DNA of 64,000 nucleotides from Methylobacterium radiotolerans JCM 2831. Its GTDB lineage: Bacteria; Pseudomonadota; Alphaproteobacteria; Rhizobiales; Beijerinckiaceae. Shown here piece by piece: positions 9,409-17,675 of this stretch. The first letter of the stretch is position 1; each line of letters begins with the position of its first letter. The DNA is taken from assembly GCF_000019725.1 (NCBI RefSeq), contig NC_010505.1, positions 6,013,834 through 6,077,833 on the forward strand. The letters are read 5' to 3'. The position numbers and the translations under genes are program-made. Below the pieces are notes generated by a model. That model did not search any database and was not told the DNA's origin. It was given only the letters and a program-made list of their open reading frames with translations.

Positions 9409-9496
9409 GCGAGCGAACTGGCGAGTTACAGATCGAGCGCCGCTCTGCTGGTGATTCCCCAGCGTCAGATTTACACCAGATCTCGGCTTATCCTCG

Positions 9497-10525
9497 TCAG
9501 CCGCCCATGAGCGCGCGGACGCGGGCCGGGTTCGAGGCGAGCAGCTTCTCGAAGTCCGCCTCGGACATGCTGGACAGCGTCTCCAGCGTGATTTCGCCCG
9601 CGGGCTGGCCACCGGCGGCCGAGAGCGAACGGCCTGGGCCGGCCTGTCCGGCGGCGGCACGCGCGGCCTTCTCGGCGGCGGTCTCCTGCGGGGTGGGGGC
9701 CGGGGCGGGCTCCGGCGCCTTCGGGGCGAACCCGCGCGTCTTGGCGAGCGCGGCGATCAGGGCAGCCGGCGACTGGCCACGCTGGCGGGCGGTCTGGGCG
9801 AGGTTGAACTCCTCCTCGCGCACCGCCTCGATGGCGTCCTTCTGGGACATGCCGACGAGCTGCAGCTCGGCCACACGGTTCGAGAACAGGTGCTCGTAGG
9901 CGTCCGCGACCGACGCGTCGGCCTGGATCGCGGTGCGGAGGTCCTGCTGGTAGAACCCGATCACCTCGTTCCGGGCGGCCTCGGCATCTCGGTTCTCCTC
10001 GGCCTTCTTCTGGCTCTCGGTGAGCTGCGTCTGACCGGCGCGAAGCGCTTCGATCTGCTGCTCCAGGTGCTTTGCGTACCCGAAGATATCCTCGGCCGGA
10101 TCCAGCACCTTCACCGGCTCGGGCGCGGCCGCGGGCTGGGCCGGGGTGGCAGGGCGCTGCATCGCCTCGGACAGGATGCGAAGGCGCTCGTCGCCGCGGG
10201 CGAACCGCTCGCGCAGCTCGTCGCGCTCCTTCTCGACCGCCTTCCGACGCTCGCGCTCCTCGTGCAGGGCGCCGTGCGGGACGAACTTGCCTTTCTCGTC
10301 GCGCGGCTGCGCCTCGGGGGCGCCCTCGGGCTTGGCGCCTTCCTCACCGGCCTCGGGTTCGGCCGCGGGCGGCTCGGCAGCCCCGGGGGCGGGCTCGGTG
10401 GCGGGCGGCGTCAGACCGTCAGAGGCGGGCGTCTCGTCGCCGCGCTCGTAGGCCGCGAAGGCAGCCTGCTCCTCGGGCGTGAAGGCGTCGTCGCCGCCGC
10501 CGATGGCGAGGTCGGTATCGGTCAT
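9497..10525 (-). CDS. Phage scaffold protein
   Basis: A 342-residue acidic protein. The first ~75 residues are Pro/Ala/Glu-rich, followed by a charged coiled coil (HEERERRKAVEKERDELRER). After further helices and an AP-rich linker it ends in a short helix-loop (EADFEKLLASNPARVRALMGG). This layout is typical of capsid scaffolds, whose C-terminal tip binds coat protein. It lies between portal and capsid genes, as expected. The gene is complete at its 3' end, so the foreign operon that follows was inserted without damaging it. Confidence 0.78.
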   Translation of the reverse strand: MTDTDLAIGGGDDAFTPEEQAAFAAYERGDETPASDGLTPPATEPAPGAAEPPAAEPEAGEEGAKPEGAPEAQPRDEKGKFVPHGALHEERERRKAVEKERDELRERFARGDERLRILSEAMQRPATPAQPAAAPEPVKVLDPAEDIFGYAKHLEQQIEALRAGQTQLTESQKKAEENRDAEAARNEVIGFYQQDLRTAIQADASVADAYEHLFSNRVAELQLVGMSQKDAIEAVREEEFNLAQTARQRGQSPAALIAALAKTRGFAPKAPEPAPAPTPQETAAEKAARAAAGQAGPGRSLSAAGGQPAGEITLETLSSMSEADFEKLLASNPARVRALMGG

Positions 10526-10585
10526 GTGGTCCTCGTGACGTGAAGGGGACGAAAGCCGGCGTGCGCCGCCGGGGGGCGTAACGGG

Positions 10586-12541
10586 TCAGGCGGCGGATTC
10601 CGCGGCCTGGGCTGCGGCTTCGGGCGCGGTGAGCAGCTGGGCGAGCTGCATGGCCGCCGAGGCGTGATCCTGGTGGGTGAGCGCCTGCTCGCGCCCGGCC
10701 TTGGCGTTCTTCAGGTTCGCGCCGGCCGTCATGTCCTGGATCTTTGCGACCGCCGACTGCACGGCGAGCGCCTTCTGGGCCTGCTCCGGCGTATCGCTGT
10801 CCTGGGCGAGCAGGTCGCGCATCTTGGCCACGAACGACGCCGGGAACGGCGAGTAGGGCAGGATCTCGAGCAGGACCTGCGGGGTGATCATGTCCTTGAT
10901 GATCGGCAGGACGCTGGTGAAGGTCTGCCACACGATCTGCTGCTGGTTCGGCGAGGCCGGGGCGTCGTCGATCACCACGTCGAAGTCGCCCATCGTCCGG
11001 TCGCGGATCAGCGGCACGACCTTGGCGCCCTCGTCGCCCACGATCCGGATCAGGCGGCCGTCCGAGAGGTAGCTCTGGATGAAGAACAGGCGCACCCGGC
11101 CGATGTGCTTCCGGGCCCGACGCAGCGAGTCGAACAGCGTCGCCAGGATCGTCATGGCGGCTTGCTTGCGCTGGTACTCCAGCACGCCGGCCTGGTCGTT
11201 CTGCTTCTGGCCGAGGAGCTCCAGGTTCACGCCCGACGTGTCGCGGATGGAGCCGATCGCGAACTCCATGAGCTGCCAGTGGCCCGACGGCAGGACCGGG
11301 AGCGGCTTCTCCTTCATGCGGGCCGACATCAGGGCGCCGTCGGAGACCCACGACACGGCACCGGGCTTGGCGATGCTGGCCTCGAAGGCGCGCTGGTCGG
11401 GGACGGCGCCCTTCTCCATGATCCAGCCGCCCTTGGACTGGCGGTTGAGCATGTCGAGGGTCTGGGACAGCCACTTGTTGGCGAAGCGCTGCGGATCGCG
11501 CATCGGCCGCACGATGCCGAACCACGTGCCCTTGTTGTGGTCGCGGTCACCGGTCAGGCAGGCGTAGGAGAACTGGTCGCCGGCCGGGGCAGGGCCCTCG
11601 TCCAGCACCACGGCGCCGAGGAAGGCGCGGCGGTAGACCCGCTTCATCCGATGAAACACCTTCACCGGCATGCCGAGCATCTCGGCGCGGCGGGTGAGGA
11701 TGGCGGCCTGCTTCGGCTCCATCTCCTGGGGCTCGCCGGTCGCGGGGTCGATCACCACCGCGACGCGGGCGCGCTCCCACCACTGACACTCGACGATCGT
11801 CACGCGCGAGGACGAGGCGTCGGCATCCTGGCCCGGGCGGTCGATGCGGCGCTCGCCGGGCTGGATCTCGCGGTGCTCGCCGTCACCGTCACGATCCTCG
11901 GCCCAGGCGGCATCGAGGAGCGCCGGGTCGACGTCGGGGAACAGCGCCTCGGCCTCGGCCCGATCCATCGTCTTCGCGCGGAACAGGCGCCGGGCGTCGG
12001 CGAGGTTCCGCTTCCGCGCGGCGGCGTCCCAGATCATCTCCAGCGCGTTGATCCGGTCCTCGACATAGGCGCCGTCCGGGTTGGTCTCGTAGTCGAGACG
12101 CATCTCGACCCAGCCCATGCCGCAGATCGCGCAGTCGACGAACGCGTCGGATTCCTCGTCCTCGGCCTCGGCCTCGTCCGCGAGGTAGCGCGACGCCTCG
12201 GTGAGCAGCTCGTTCTTGGCCGCGTCGCCGATCTCGCGGGGCAGGTACTGGATGTCCTGGCGGCTGTTCACCTCGGAGCCGGCCACCGCCTTGATGACGG
12301 GCAGGATCCGGTTGAACGTCACCGGCGGCCGGCCCTGCTGGCGCAGAACGGCCTCGTCCTCGGTGCTCCACTGGCGCCCGGCCACGAAGTCGAAGTCCTC
12401 GCGGGCATCCTCGCGCCACTTCGCAGAGGCCTCCCGGTCGGTGCGGTACCAGCCGCGCAGACGGCGCAGCAGCGCCTCGCGGTCGAGCCCAGCCTGATCC
12501 ACCGCCTCGCCGTCGAGGGCGGGCGCGTCCGTGTCCGTCAT
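10586..12541 (-). CDS. Portal protein (P22-like)
   Basis: A 651-residue protein starts MTDTDAPALDGEAV at 12541, overlapping the terminase stop by four bases. Motifs of the P22-type portal are visible: the N-terminal RLRGWYRTDREASAKWREDA, FDFVAGRQWSTED, GRPPVTFNRILPVIKAVAGS, and the central GMGWVEMRLDYE. The C-terminus is a long helical barrel rich in Ala and Gln. The portal forms the twelve-fold DNA channel at one vertex and docks the terminase. Length is close to P22-like relatives. Confidence 0.88.
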   Translation of the reverse strand: MTDTDAPALDGEAVDQAGLDREALLRRLRGWYRTDREASAKWREDAREDFDFVAGRQWSTEDEAVLRQQGRPPVTFNRILPVIKAVAGSEVNSRQDIQYLPREIGDAAKNELLTEASRYLADEAEAEDEESDAFVDCAICGMGWVEMRLDYETNPDGAYVEDRINALEMIWDAAARKRNLADARRLFRAKTMDRAEAEALFPDVDPALLDAAWAEDRDGDGEHREIQPGERRIDRPGQDADASSSRVTIVECQWWERARVAVVIDPATGEPQEMEPKQAAILTRRAEMLGMPVKVFHRMKRVYRRAFLGAVVLDEGPAPAGDQFSYACLTGDRDHNKGTWFGIVRPMRDPQRFANKWLSQTLDMLNRQSKGGWIMEKGAVPDQRAFEASIAKPGAVSWVSDGALMSARMKEKPLPVLPSGHWQLMEFAIGSIRDTSGVNLELLGQKQNDQAGVLEYQRKQAAMTILATLFDSLRRARKHIGRVRLFFIQSYLSDGRLIRIVGDEGAKVVPLIRDRTMGDFDVVIDDAPASPNQQQIVWQTFTSVLPIIKDMITPQVLLEILPYSPFPASFVAKMRDLLAQDSDTPEQAQKALAVQSAVAKIQDMTAGANLKNAKAGREQALTHQDHASAAMQLAQLLTAPEAAAQAAESAA

Positions 12542-13860
12542 GCCGCCCAACCTGATCCTGATGTGCTGTCGTCCGCCTCGCGGCGGCGTCGGCGTGCGTA
12601 GACGTCGTTCGGACCATCCACCGGCGGATCGTCCTCACGGGGCTCGGCGATGCCGATGGCGAAGTACCGGAAGGCGTCGGCCGCGTGGCTCGCCCAGTCG
12701 TGCAGGGGTGCCTTCGAGAAGGCCTGCGTCTTCTCGTCGACGTCGTACCGGTAGTTCCGGAGCGCATGGAGCCCGTCCGCGCAGGCCTCCTCGTCGAACC
12801 AGCACCGCGCGAAAATCTTGCGGGCCGCGTCGATGCCGGCGGCCACCGTCAGGCGGGGCGTGATCCGGACGCGATGCCCGGCCGCCCACATTTGCTGCTC
12901 GATCGTGCGCTCGGAGGCGAGCAACTCGTTCCGGGCGTCGTGCGGGAGCCAGTGCTCGCCGTAGACGTAGCCCTTCCCGCCCTGCTCGACCGGCAGCGCC
13001 CGCTCCTTCAGGGACTCGAGGTAGTGGCCGAGCGCGTGGCCGCGGTTCTCGTAGAAGTCGATCAGCCGGAACTCGAAGCCGACGATCTGGGCAAACCAGA
13101 TGCTGGTCTTGTCCGCCCGACCCAGGTCCCAGAACGTGTGAACCGGTTTCGTCGGGTCGTAGGGGACCTTCGTGAACCGCTTGGCGGTCGTCGCCGCCAG
13201 GATCTCGTTCGCGTAGATCGCGCCGTCGAGCACGGCCTTGCAGTTGCCACCCCAGACCGTCTCGTAGGCGATCGGGTCCCGCGCCTTCAGGTCCAACGCC
13301 TCCTGCCGGAGCACGTCGGGGAACCAGGGATTGTCCTCCCAGCCGATCTTCACGACACGCGCGCCGGTCGGCGGCTTCGCCACGAAGCGCTTATAGGTCT
13401 CGTCCTCCGCCAGCTCGGTGTTGAAGCTGATCCAGATCTCCGAGCCTTCCTTGCGGATGGTCGGGATCAGCACGTCCCAGGACGTCTTCGAGACCGTGCG
13501 GGCTTCTTCTACCCAACATACGTCCACGCCTTCCGTGGACTTCACCGAGGCGACGTTGTGCCGGAGCCCCTTGAAGATGAACTCGGTCCCGTTGGTCCCG
13601 AGGATCCGCTTCTCCTGCGTGTCGTAGAGGTGCGACAGCCCCAGGAGGTCGATCTGCTGCGCCAGGAGCGCGTGCGCCGATTCCGCGATGCTGTTCTGGA
13701 ACTCGCGGGCGCAGAGCACTCGGAGCTTGCGCTGGGCGCCGAGGATCACGAGCGCCCGGCCGAACCCCCAGGATTTCGCTCCGCCGCGGCCGCCGTAGGC
13801 GATCTTGTAGCGGTGCGGCTCGAACAGGAAGTCGAGCTTCTCCGGGAACTCAACCCGCAT
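12538..13860 (-). CDS. Terminase large subunit
   Basis: A 440-residue packaging motor. The ATPase P-loop is GGRGGAKSWG (about 23-32), with a Walker B-like stretch VDVCWVEEA near 115. The C-terminal nuclease region includes FWDLGRADKTSIWF, an acidic metal site, and DWASHAADAFRYF near the end. It is of the PBSX/Terminase_3 type. It overlaps the small subunit by 11 bases and the portal by four, a typical packaging operon. It should cut concatemers and pump DNA into the prohead. Confidence 0.93.
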   Translation of the reverse strand: MRVEFPEKLDFLFEPHRYKIAYGGRGGAKSWGFGRALVILGAQRKLRVLCAREFQNSIAESAHALLAQQIDLLGLSHLYDTQEKRILGTNGTEFIFKGLRHNVASVKSTEGVDVCWVEEARTVSKTSWDVLIPTIRKEGSEIWISFNTELAEDETYKRFVAKPPTGARVVKIGWEDNPWFPDVLRQEALDLKARDPIAYETVWGGNCKAVLDGAIYANEILAATTAKRFTKVPYDPTKPVHTFWDLGRADKTSIWFAQIVGFEFRLIDFYENRGHALGHYLESLKERALPVEQGGKGYVYGEHWLPHDARNELLASERTIEQQMWAAGHRVRITPRLTVAAGIDAARKIFARCWFDEEACADGLHALRNYRYDVDEKTQAFSKAPLHDWASHAADAFRYFAIGIAEPREDDPPVDGPNDVYARRRRREADDSTSGSGWAA

Positions 13861-14314
13861 CGACCGGCTGGGCCCGGACGAACGCCACGGTGATCCCGCC
13901 GTCGACCAGCGGCGCGCCGTCCTTGCCGGTCAGCTCGTTCTCCCGCTTGTTCGTGAAGGCGCCGCCGACCTCCTTCGCGGCCTGCGCCAGAAGCTGAGCC
14001 GCCAGCGCGATGTTGCCCTGTGTCTCGGCCCGCTCGGCGAGGCGCTGCAGCGCGCGCAGCCGCGTGACACGATGCGAGATGCCGATCGACGCCGCATCCT
14101 CCAGGAAGGCGGCTCGCGTCGTCCGGAACAGCTCCCTAAACTGCTCCCCGAGGTTTTGGCCCGCCCGGCGCTCCGGGTTGTAGGACTCGACCTGCTGCGG
14201 GGAGACGGTCTCGCCGAACTCAGCCTTGACCGCCTTCACCACCACCGAGGGCGGGTCGAAGCACGCAAGCTGCTGGACGATGAAGGTTTTCACCTCATCC
14301 GAGAGCATGTTCAC
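13850..14314 (-). CDS. Terminase small subunit-like protein (DUF2280)
   Basis: A 154-residue protein begins MNMLSDEVKTFIVQQLACFD and continues PPSVVVKAVKAEFG, the signature of DUF2280, which is found immediately upstream of large terminases. The N-terminal helix-turn-helix probably recognises the packaging site and the C-terminus oligomerises. It overlaps the large subunit. An earlier start is unlikely because the upstream metallopeptidase gene ends at 14339. Confidence 0.85.
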   Translation of the reverse strand: MNMLSDEVKTFIVQQLACFDPPSVVVKAVKAEFGETVSPQQVESYNPERRAGQNLGEQFRELFRTTRAAFLEDAASIGISHRVTRLRALQRLAERAETQGNIALAAQLLAQAAKEVGGAFTNKRENELTGKDGAPLVDGGITVAFVRAQPVDAG

Positions 14315-14338
14315 GGCTGCGAATCCGTCAATCCGGGA

Positions 14339-14968
14339 TCAAACTCGGCGCCCGCAGGTGCCGCACGCGCCGACGATGTCCGCCTCGCAGACGATGGGGG
14401 GGCGGTTGGCCGCCTCGACCAGCGCCGCGGTCTGGCCCGCCGCCGCGCCGACGCCGTAGCGCGCGACGACGCCGACGAACTCCTCGACGTCGTGGCCGCG
14501 CATCGTGAAGATCGGCCGGCCCGAAGCCTTCGAGAACCGCGGCGCGCCGAACGCGTCCTTCGCCTGGGCGCAGTGGTAGAGCTCGTGCTCGACGAGGGAG
14601 CAGAACGTGGCGTCGTCGGCCTGGTCCGCGAAGCCCGCGTCGAGGGTGATCATGAAGTCGGGGACGAGGCCGAACCACGCCTCGACCTGCTGAAAGAACC
14701 GCGCCCGGGCCCACTTCCCGCCCTGGATGGAGGGGATCTCGGCCTGCCCGACGACCCCGTTGCCGCCGCGCGCGTTCGGCACGGACGTCCACATGAAGCC
14801 GAGCGTCGCCTCGCGGAGGTGCGCGTGCTCCTCGTTCAGCAGCACCGCGTCCTCGCTGATGAAGACGGTGCGGGCCCAGGTCTCCAGCTCGGGGGCCGGC
14901 TCGAACGGCAGCGCCGTGTCGGCGCCTTCCTGTCCGAGGAGGCGTTCCGGAGGGCTAGGGCGGATCAT
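14339..14968 (-). CDS. Putative phage metallopeptidase
   Basis: A 209-residue protein with a clear zinc protease motif HELYH (residues 128-132, HExxH) preceded by hydrophobic residues. It ends with Cys pairs (CEADIVGACGTCGRR) that may bind a second metal. The N-terminal part contains LGFMWTSVPNARGGNG, seen in phage metallopeptidase-domain proteins encoded next to terminases in proteobacterial prophages. Its substrate is unknown; roles in capsid maturation or host modification are possible. It lies 24 bases upstream of the terminase small subunit in the same direction. Confidence 0.75.
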   Translation of the reverse strand: MIRPSPPERLLGQEGADTALPFEPAPELETWARTVFISEDAVLLNEEHAHLREATLGFMWTSVPNARGGNGVVGQAEIPSIQGGKWARARFFQQVEAWFGLVPDFMITLDAGFADQADDATFCSLVEHELYHCAQAKDAFGAPRFSKASGRPIFTMRGHDVEEFVGVVARYGVGAAAGQTAALVEAANRPPIVCEADIVGACGTCGRRV

Positions 14969-15026
14969 TTGTTAAATCGTCACAGAGTAGAGGCGCATTG
15001 TTGAGCAACCTCCTTGGGGGCAAGAA

Positions 15027-15257
15027 ATGCTGTCAGTAAATAATTTCTGTCTATATTTCGGCATATTGTGTTTTGCCGCAGTTGCTGGTCTCGCGATTCG
15101 TTCGCGTGAAGACGGATGGAACTGGGCAACGATCATTGCGCTCATCACGCTTATGGCGGCCGGTTCGCAGCTGCTCTACGCTCGCGTGTTGATACCTAAG
15201 AACTGCAACCCGTCGGACCTCTCTCAGTCGTTCGAGTGCGTTAAGGATCGCTTCTAG
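15027..15257 (+). CDS. Small membrane protein (moron)
   Basis: A 76-residue protein with two predicted membrane segments (about 7-24 and 33-52) and a short C-terminal tail with two Cys (NCNPSDLSQSFECVKDRF). The GC content is clearly lower than in neighbours. It is the only plus-strand gene in a leftward region, so it probably has its own promoter and entered by transfer. No family recognised. It could contribute to lysis or to superinfection exclusion. Confidence 0.6.
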   Translation: MLSVNNFCLYFGILCFAAVAGLAIRSREDGWNWATIIALITLMAAGSQLLYARVLIPKNCNPSDLSQSFECVKDRF

Positions 15258-15270
15258 AAGCGAATTTTCA

Positions 15271-15573
15271 TCATCTCCGCCGCTCGCAGAACGTCTTGTG
15301 CGTGCCGCCCGCCGGCAGGCTCAGATGCGTGGCCAGCAGCGTGCCGACCATCGGGCACTCGGTGACCAGCGCCACCGGCTGGGTGAGCACGTCGAGCGCG
15401 GTCTCGCGGGTGCAGGCGGCGCCCTCGACGCCGGCCGGGCAGGCGAGGGCGCCGGCCATGAAGCCCGACGAGGCGGCGTGCGCGGGGCGGTCGAACACCC
15501 AGACCCAGGCCCAGCCGGCAACGAGCACCAGGAGGATGCCGGCGGCGTGCCGGAAGCCGACGATCTCGCGCAT
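15271..15573 (-). CDS. Small secreted or membrane-anchored phage protein
   Basis: A 100-residue protein with an N-terminal hydrophobic segment (AAGILLVLVAGWAWVWVFD, about 10-28) and an Ala-x-Ala-like site (AHAA), then a Cys-containing domain with four Cys. It could be a periplasmic or spanin-like component. It starts at ATG 15573, overlapping the stop of the preceding tiny gene, and ends close to the convergent membrane gene. Confidence 0.6.
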   Translation of the reverse strand: MREIVGFRHAAGILLVLVAGWAWVWVFDRPAHAASSGFMAGALACPAGVEGAACTRETALDVLTQPVALVTECPMVGTLLATHLSLPAGGTHKTFCERRR

Positions 15574-15740
15574 CAGTGCACGGCCCGGGACGGCATGTCG
15601 CCGAACAGGAGCGTCAGGCGCTCGGCCGAGACGCGCACATCGTCAGGCGTGGCCAGACGGGAGAAGCTGACCTTGGCCGGGCGGCGCAGGGCCGCCGCGG
15701 CGATGCCAGCGAGCAGGATGGCAGCGCAGAGGCGGGGCAT
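15573..15740 (-). CDS. Tiny membrane protein
   Basis: A 55-residue protein (MPRLCAAILLAGIAAAALRR at the N-terminus) with one short hydrophobic segment followed by a charged cytoplasmic or periplasmic part that ends FGDMPSRAVH. Its ATG at 15740 overlaps the next stop, and its own stop overlaps the ATG at 15573. This tight ATGA chaining supports it as real despite its small size. A holin- or spanin-like role is possible but not shown. Confidence 0.55.
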   Translation of the reverse strand: MPRLCAAILLAGIAAAALRRPAKVSFSRLATPDDVRVSAERLTLLFGDMPSRAVH

Positions 15741-15937
15741 CAGCGCAGGATCCTCACCGGGATGCCGAGCAGGCGCTCCGCATCCGCGCGGGACAGCTTG
15801 GCGATCGGGCCGGTCGGCGCGCCGAGGTTCGCGGCGCCGACGGACAGCTCGTGCTCGCCGCGATGGACGCGGGCCGGCGCGGGCCCGGTCGGGCGCGTGC
15901 TGAGCAGCCAGCGGAGGACGATGCGCTTCAGCAGCAT
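15740..15937 (-). CDS. Tiny phage protein
   Basis: A 65-residue basic protein starts MLLKRIVLRWLLSTRPTG, whose N-terminus could be a membrane-associating helix. It ends with a short motif (AKLSRADAERLLGIPVRILR) like a DNA- or protein-binding helix-turn-helix fragment. Start and stop both overlap neighbours by a few bases. Function unknown. Confidence 0.55.
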   Translation of the reverse strand: MLLKRIVLRWLLSTRPTGPAPARVHRGEHELSVGAANLGAPTGPIAKLSRADAERLLGIPVRILR

Positions 15938-16158
15938 GGCCGGGCGTTCCTCATCGCCATGGAGCGGCGGACCTCGAACTCGCCGGCCTTCGCCTCGTCG
16001 TACGGGGTCTCGGCCGGGAGCCGGACCGGCGCCGGGATCAGCCCCTTGCGGCGGAGGTGGTCGCCGTAGGCTTGGGCGGCCGGGTCGCGCTGGAGGCGCT
16101 GCGCATGCCGAAGCGCTCGGTCCGCGTCGGCCGGGGTGAAGTCCGGGCGTGCGGTCAC
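15928..16158 (-). CDS. Small phage protein
   Basis: A 76-residue charged protein with a GTG start at 16158, overlapping the stop of the upstream tiny gene. It is mostly helical (ADADRALRHAQRLQRDPAAQ) and ends MAMRNARPCC. It overlaps the next gene by 10 bases. No membrane segment or known domain is seen. Confidence 0.55.
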   Translation of the reverse strand: MTARPDFTPADADRALRHAQRLQRDPAAQAYGDHLRRKGLIPAPVRLPAETPYDEAKAGEFEVRRSMAMRNARPCC

Positions 16159-16316
16159 GCGAAGGCCTGGCGCAGCGCCGACGCGAACGCCGGGCGCGCG
16201 GCCTCGGCTGCCTCGCGCGTGGCGAAGCCCTCCTGGACGAGGCCGCCGGCGAGACGAGCGCGCAGCAGGAAGGGACGAGGCCCGGCGGAGGGCTCGTGGA
16301 CGAGTTCGATGCGCAT
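16155..16316 (-). CDS. Tiny phage protein
   Basis: A 53-residue protein begins MRIELVHEPSAGPRPFLLRA, a short beta-hairpin pattern, followed by an Ala-rich helix (TREAAEAARPAFASALRQ). It resembles small phage strand-helix proteins that occur in runs near terminases. It is coupled to the GTG of the next gene by overlap. Function unknown. Confidence 0.5.
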   Translation of the reverse strand: MRIELVHEPSAGPRPFLLRARLAGGLVQEGFATREAAEAARPAFASALRQAFA

Positions 16317-16327
16317 GGAAGCCTTCG

Positions 16328-17185
16328 TCAGCCGATGATCGCGGCGTGGGCGCCCGGCTGCAGGACGTGCGTCTCGGTCCCGTTCCAGCGGAACAGGTAC
16401 TCGATCGCGCCGCGATATTTCGGGTTGTCGGTCACGTAGGCGACCGTGGAGACGGCCCAGCGGCCGCCCTTCGGCGCCGGAATGCCCTCGGCGTTCAAGC
16501 CGTCGGCGATGGCCTGGAGCGTCCGCTTCCGGCGGCGCTCCTGGTAGATCCGGCGGACGATGCGCGCCTGCTCCGGGACGACCCGGAGGCCGCCCTCGAG
16601 ATCCTTCGTGTAGCCGTAGGGCGCCTGCCCCCCGGCGAAGCCGCCCTTCCCGGCCTTGGCCACCCGGCCGCCGGCGGTCCGGTCGCGGATCACGAACCGC
16701 TCGTTCTCCGCCATGCCGGCGAAGATGGCGAAGAAGGTCCGCCCCATCGGGTTCGAGGTGTCGATCACCGATTCCGTGACCGACCGGAAGGCGACCTCGT
16801 GCTGCTCTGCCAGATCCGAGACCGTCGTCATCGCGTGGCGGATGTCGCGGGACAGCCGGTCTATCTTCGCCACCAGCAGCACGTCGAAGGCCTTGGCCGC
16901 AGCGAGCTCAAGCGCCTGCCCGAAGGCGGGGCGATCGGCGGGCCGGGTCGCGCCCGAGACGCCCGGGTCGGTGAGAACCTCGATCAGCTCGTAGCCCTGG
17001 CTCTCGGCGAAGGAGCGGACCGCCTTCTCCTGCGCCTCAAGCCCGTGGCCGGTCGCGGCCTGCTCTTCCGTCGAGACCCGCAGGTACCCAAGCGCCCGGA
17101 CGGCGCTGGCTGCCTTCGTCTCAGTCTGGATTTTATTCCGGGCCCGCTGGCGGCCCACACGACGTGAGCCCGAAACCACCTGCAA
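16328..17185 (-). CDS. Serine recombinase (resolvase/invertase family)
   Basis: A 285-residue recombinase. The catalytic domain has YLRVSTEEQ with the nucleophile Ser at about 38, then IDRLSRDIRHAM and MGRTFFAIFAGMAENER. It is followed by a recombinase domain with GQAPYGYTKDLEGGLRVVPE and RTLQAIADGLNAEGIP. It is shorter than large serine integrases and lacks their long zinc-ribbon/coiled-coil tail. It is thus more likely an invertase or resolvase acting inside the prophage than the integrase, whose role is filled by the tyrosine enzyme at 41714-42937. No crossover sites were identified. Confidence 0.88.
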   Translation of the reverse strand: MQVVSGSRRVGRQRARNKIQTETKAASAVRALGYLRVSTEEQAATGHGLEAQEKAVRSFAESQGYELIEVLTDPGVSGATRPADRPAFGQALELAAAKAFDVLLVAKIDRLSRDIRHAMTTVSDLAEQHEVAFRSVTESVIDTSNPMGRTFFAIFAGMAENERFVIRDRTAGGRVAKAGKGGFAGGQAPYGYTKDLEGGLRVVPEQARIVRRIYQERRRKRTLQAIADGLNAEGIPAPKGGRWAVSTVAYVTDNPKYRGAIEYLFRWNGTETHVLQPGAHAAIIG

Positions 17186-17265
17186 GCCTCTGATTTTGCT
17201 TACGTTTTAGCGTCTAAACGGCCGATATTTCCAAGATCTCAGGAGACCTTGGAAATGGCCTCCGA

Positions 17266-17508
17266 TCAGGCTGCCCGACGCCGCCGGGCTACCGTGAACG
17301 GCTTGCCCTTCTCGCTCTGTCCGGACTGGCCGAAGGTGCGCTTTTCGACGGTCCCGATCAGCGGCCGAAGTTGGCGGATCAGCGATCGGATGCGCCGGCA
17401 GTGATGGTCCCGCGCGGCGAGGTCGACGTCCTGGCGCCCGGTCGCGCGGAGGCGGCAGAGCGCGAGGCTCTCCTCCTCGATCGCGGTGACGATAGCGTGG
17501 GCGCTCAT
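17266..17508 (-). CDS. Small phage protein
   Basis: An 80-residue basic protein (MSAHAIVTAIEEESLALCRL at the start), largely one or two helices with a Cys and His near the middle (RDHHCRRIRSLIRQL) and a very basic C-terminus. It may bind nucleic acid. It lies upstream of the serine recombinase and in the same direction, separated by 80 bases. Family not recognised. Confidence 0.5.
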   Translation of the reverse strand: MSAHAIVTAIEEESLALCRLRATGRQDVDLAARDHHCRRIRSLIRQLRPLIGTVEKRTFGQSGQSEKGKPFTVARRRRAA

Positions 17509-17675
17509 CGGGAACCGATCATGGCATGGAACACCGCCAGCGTCTGCCGGGGCAACGCCTAAGCTGTTGAGCGGGTTCGGTGAAGCTGGGCCCGGACATG
17601 CGAACGCCCGGCAGCCATTGGGCTCCGGGCGCGCGTCTCGCGACTAGATTTCTCTGGCTGTTCGCCCGTCGGGTG

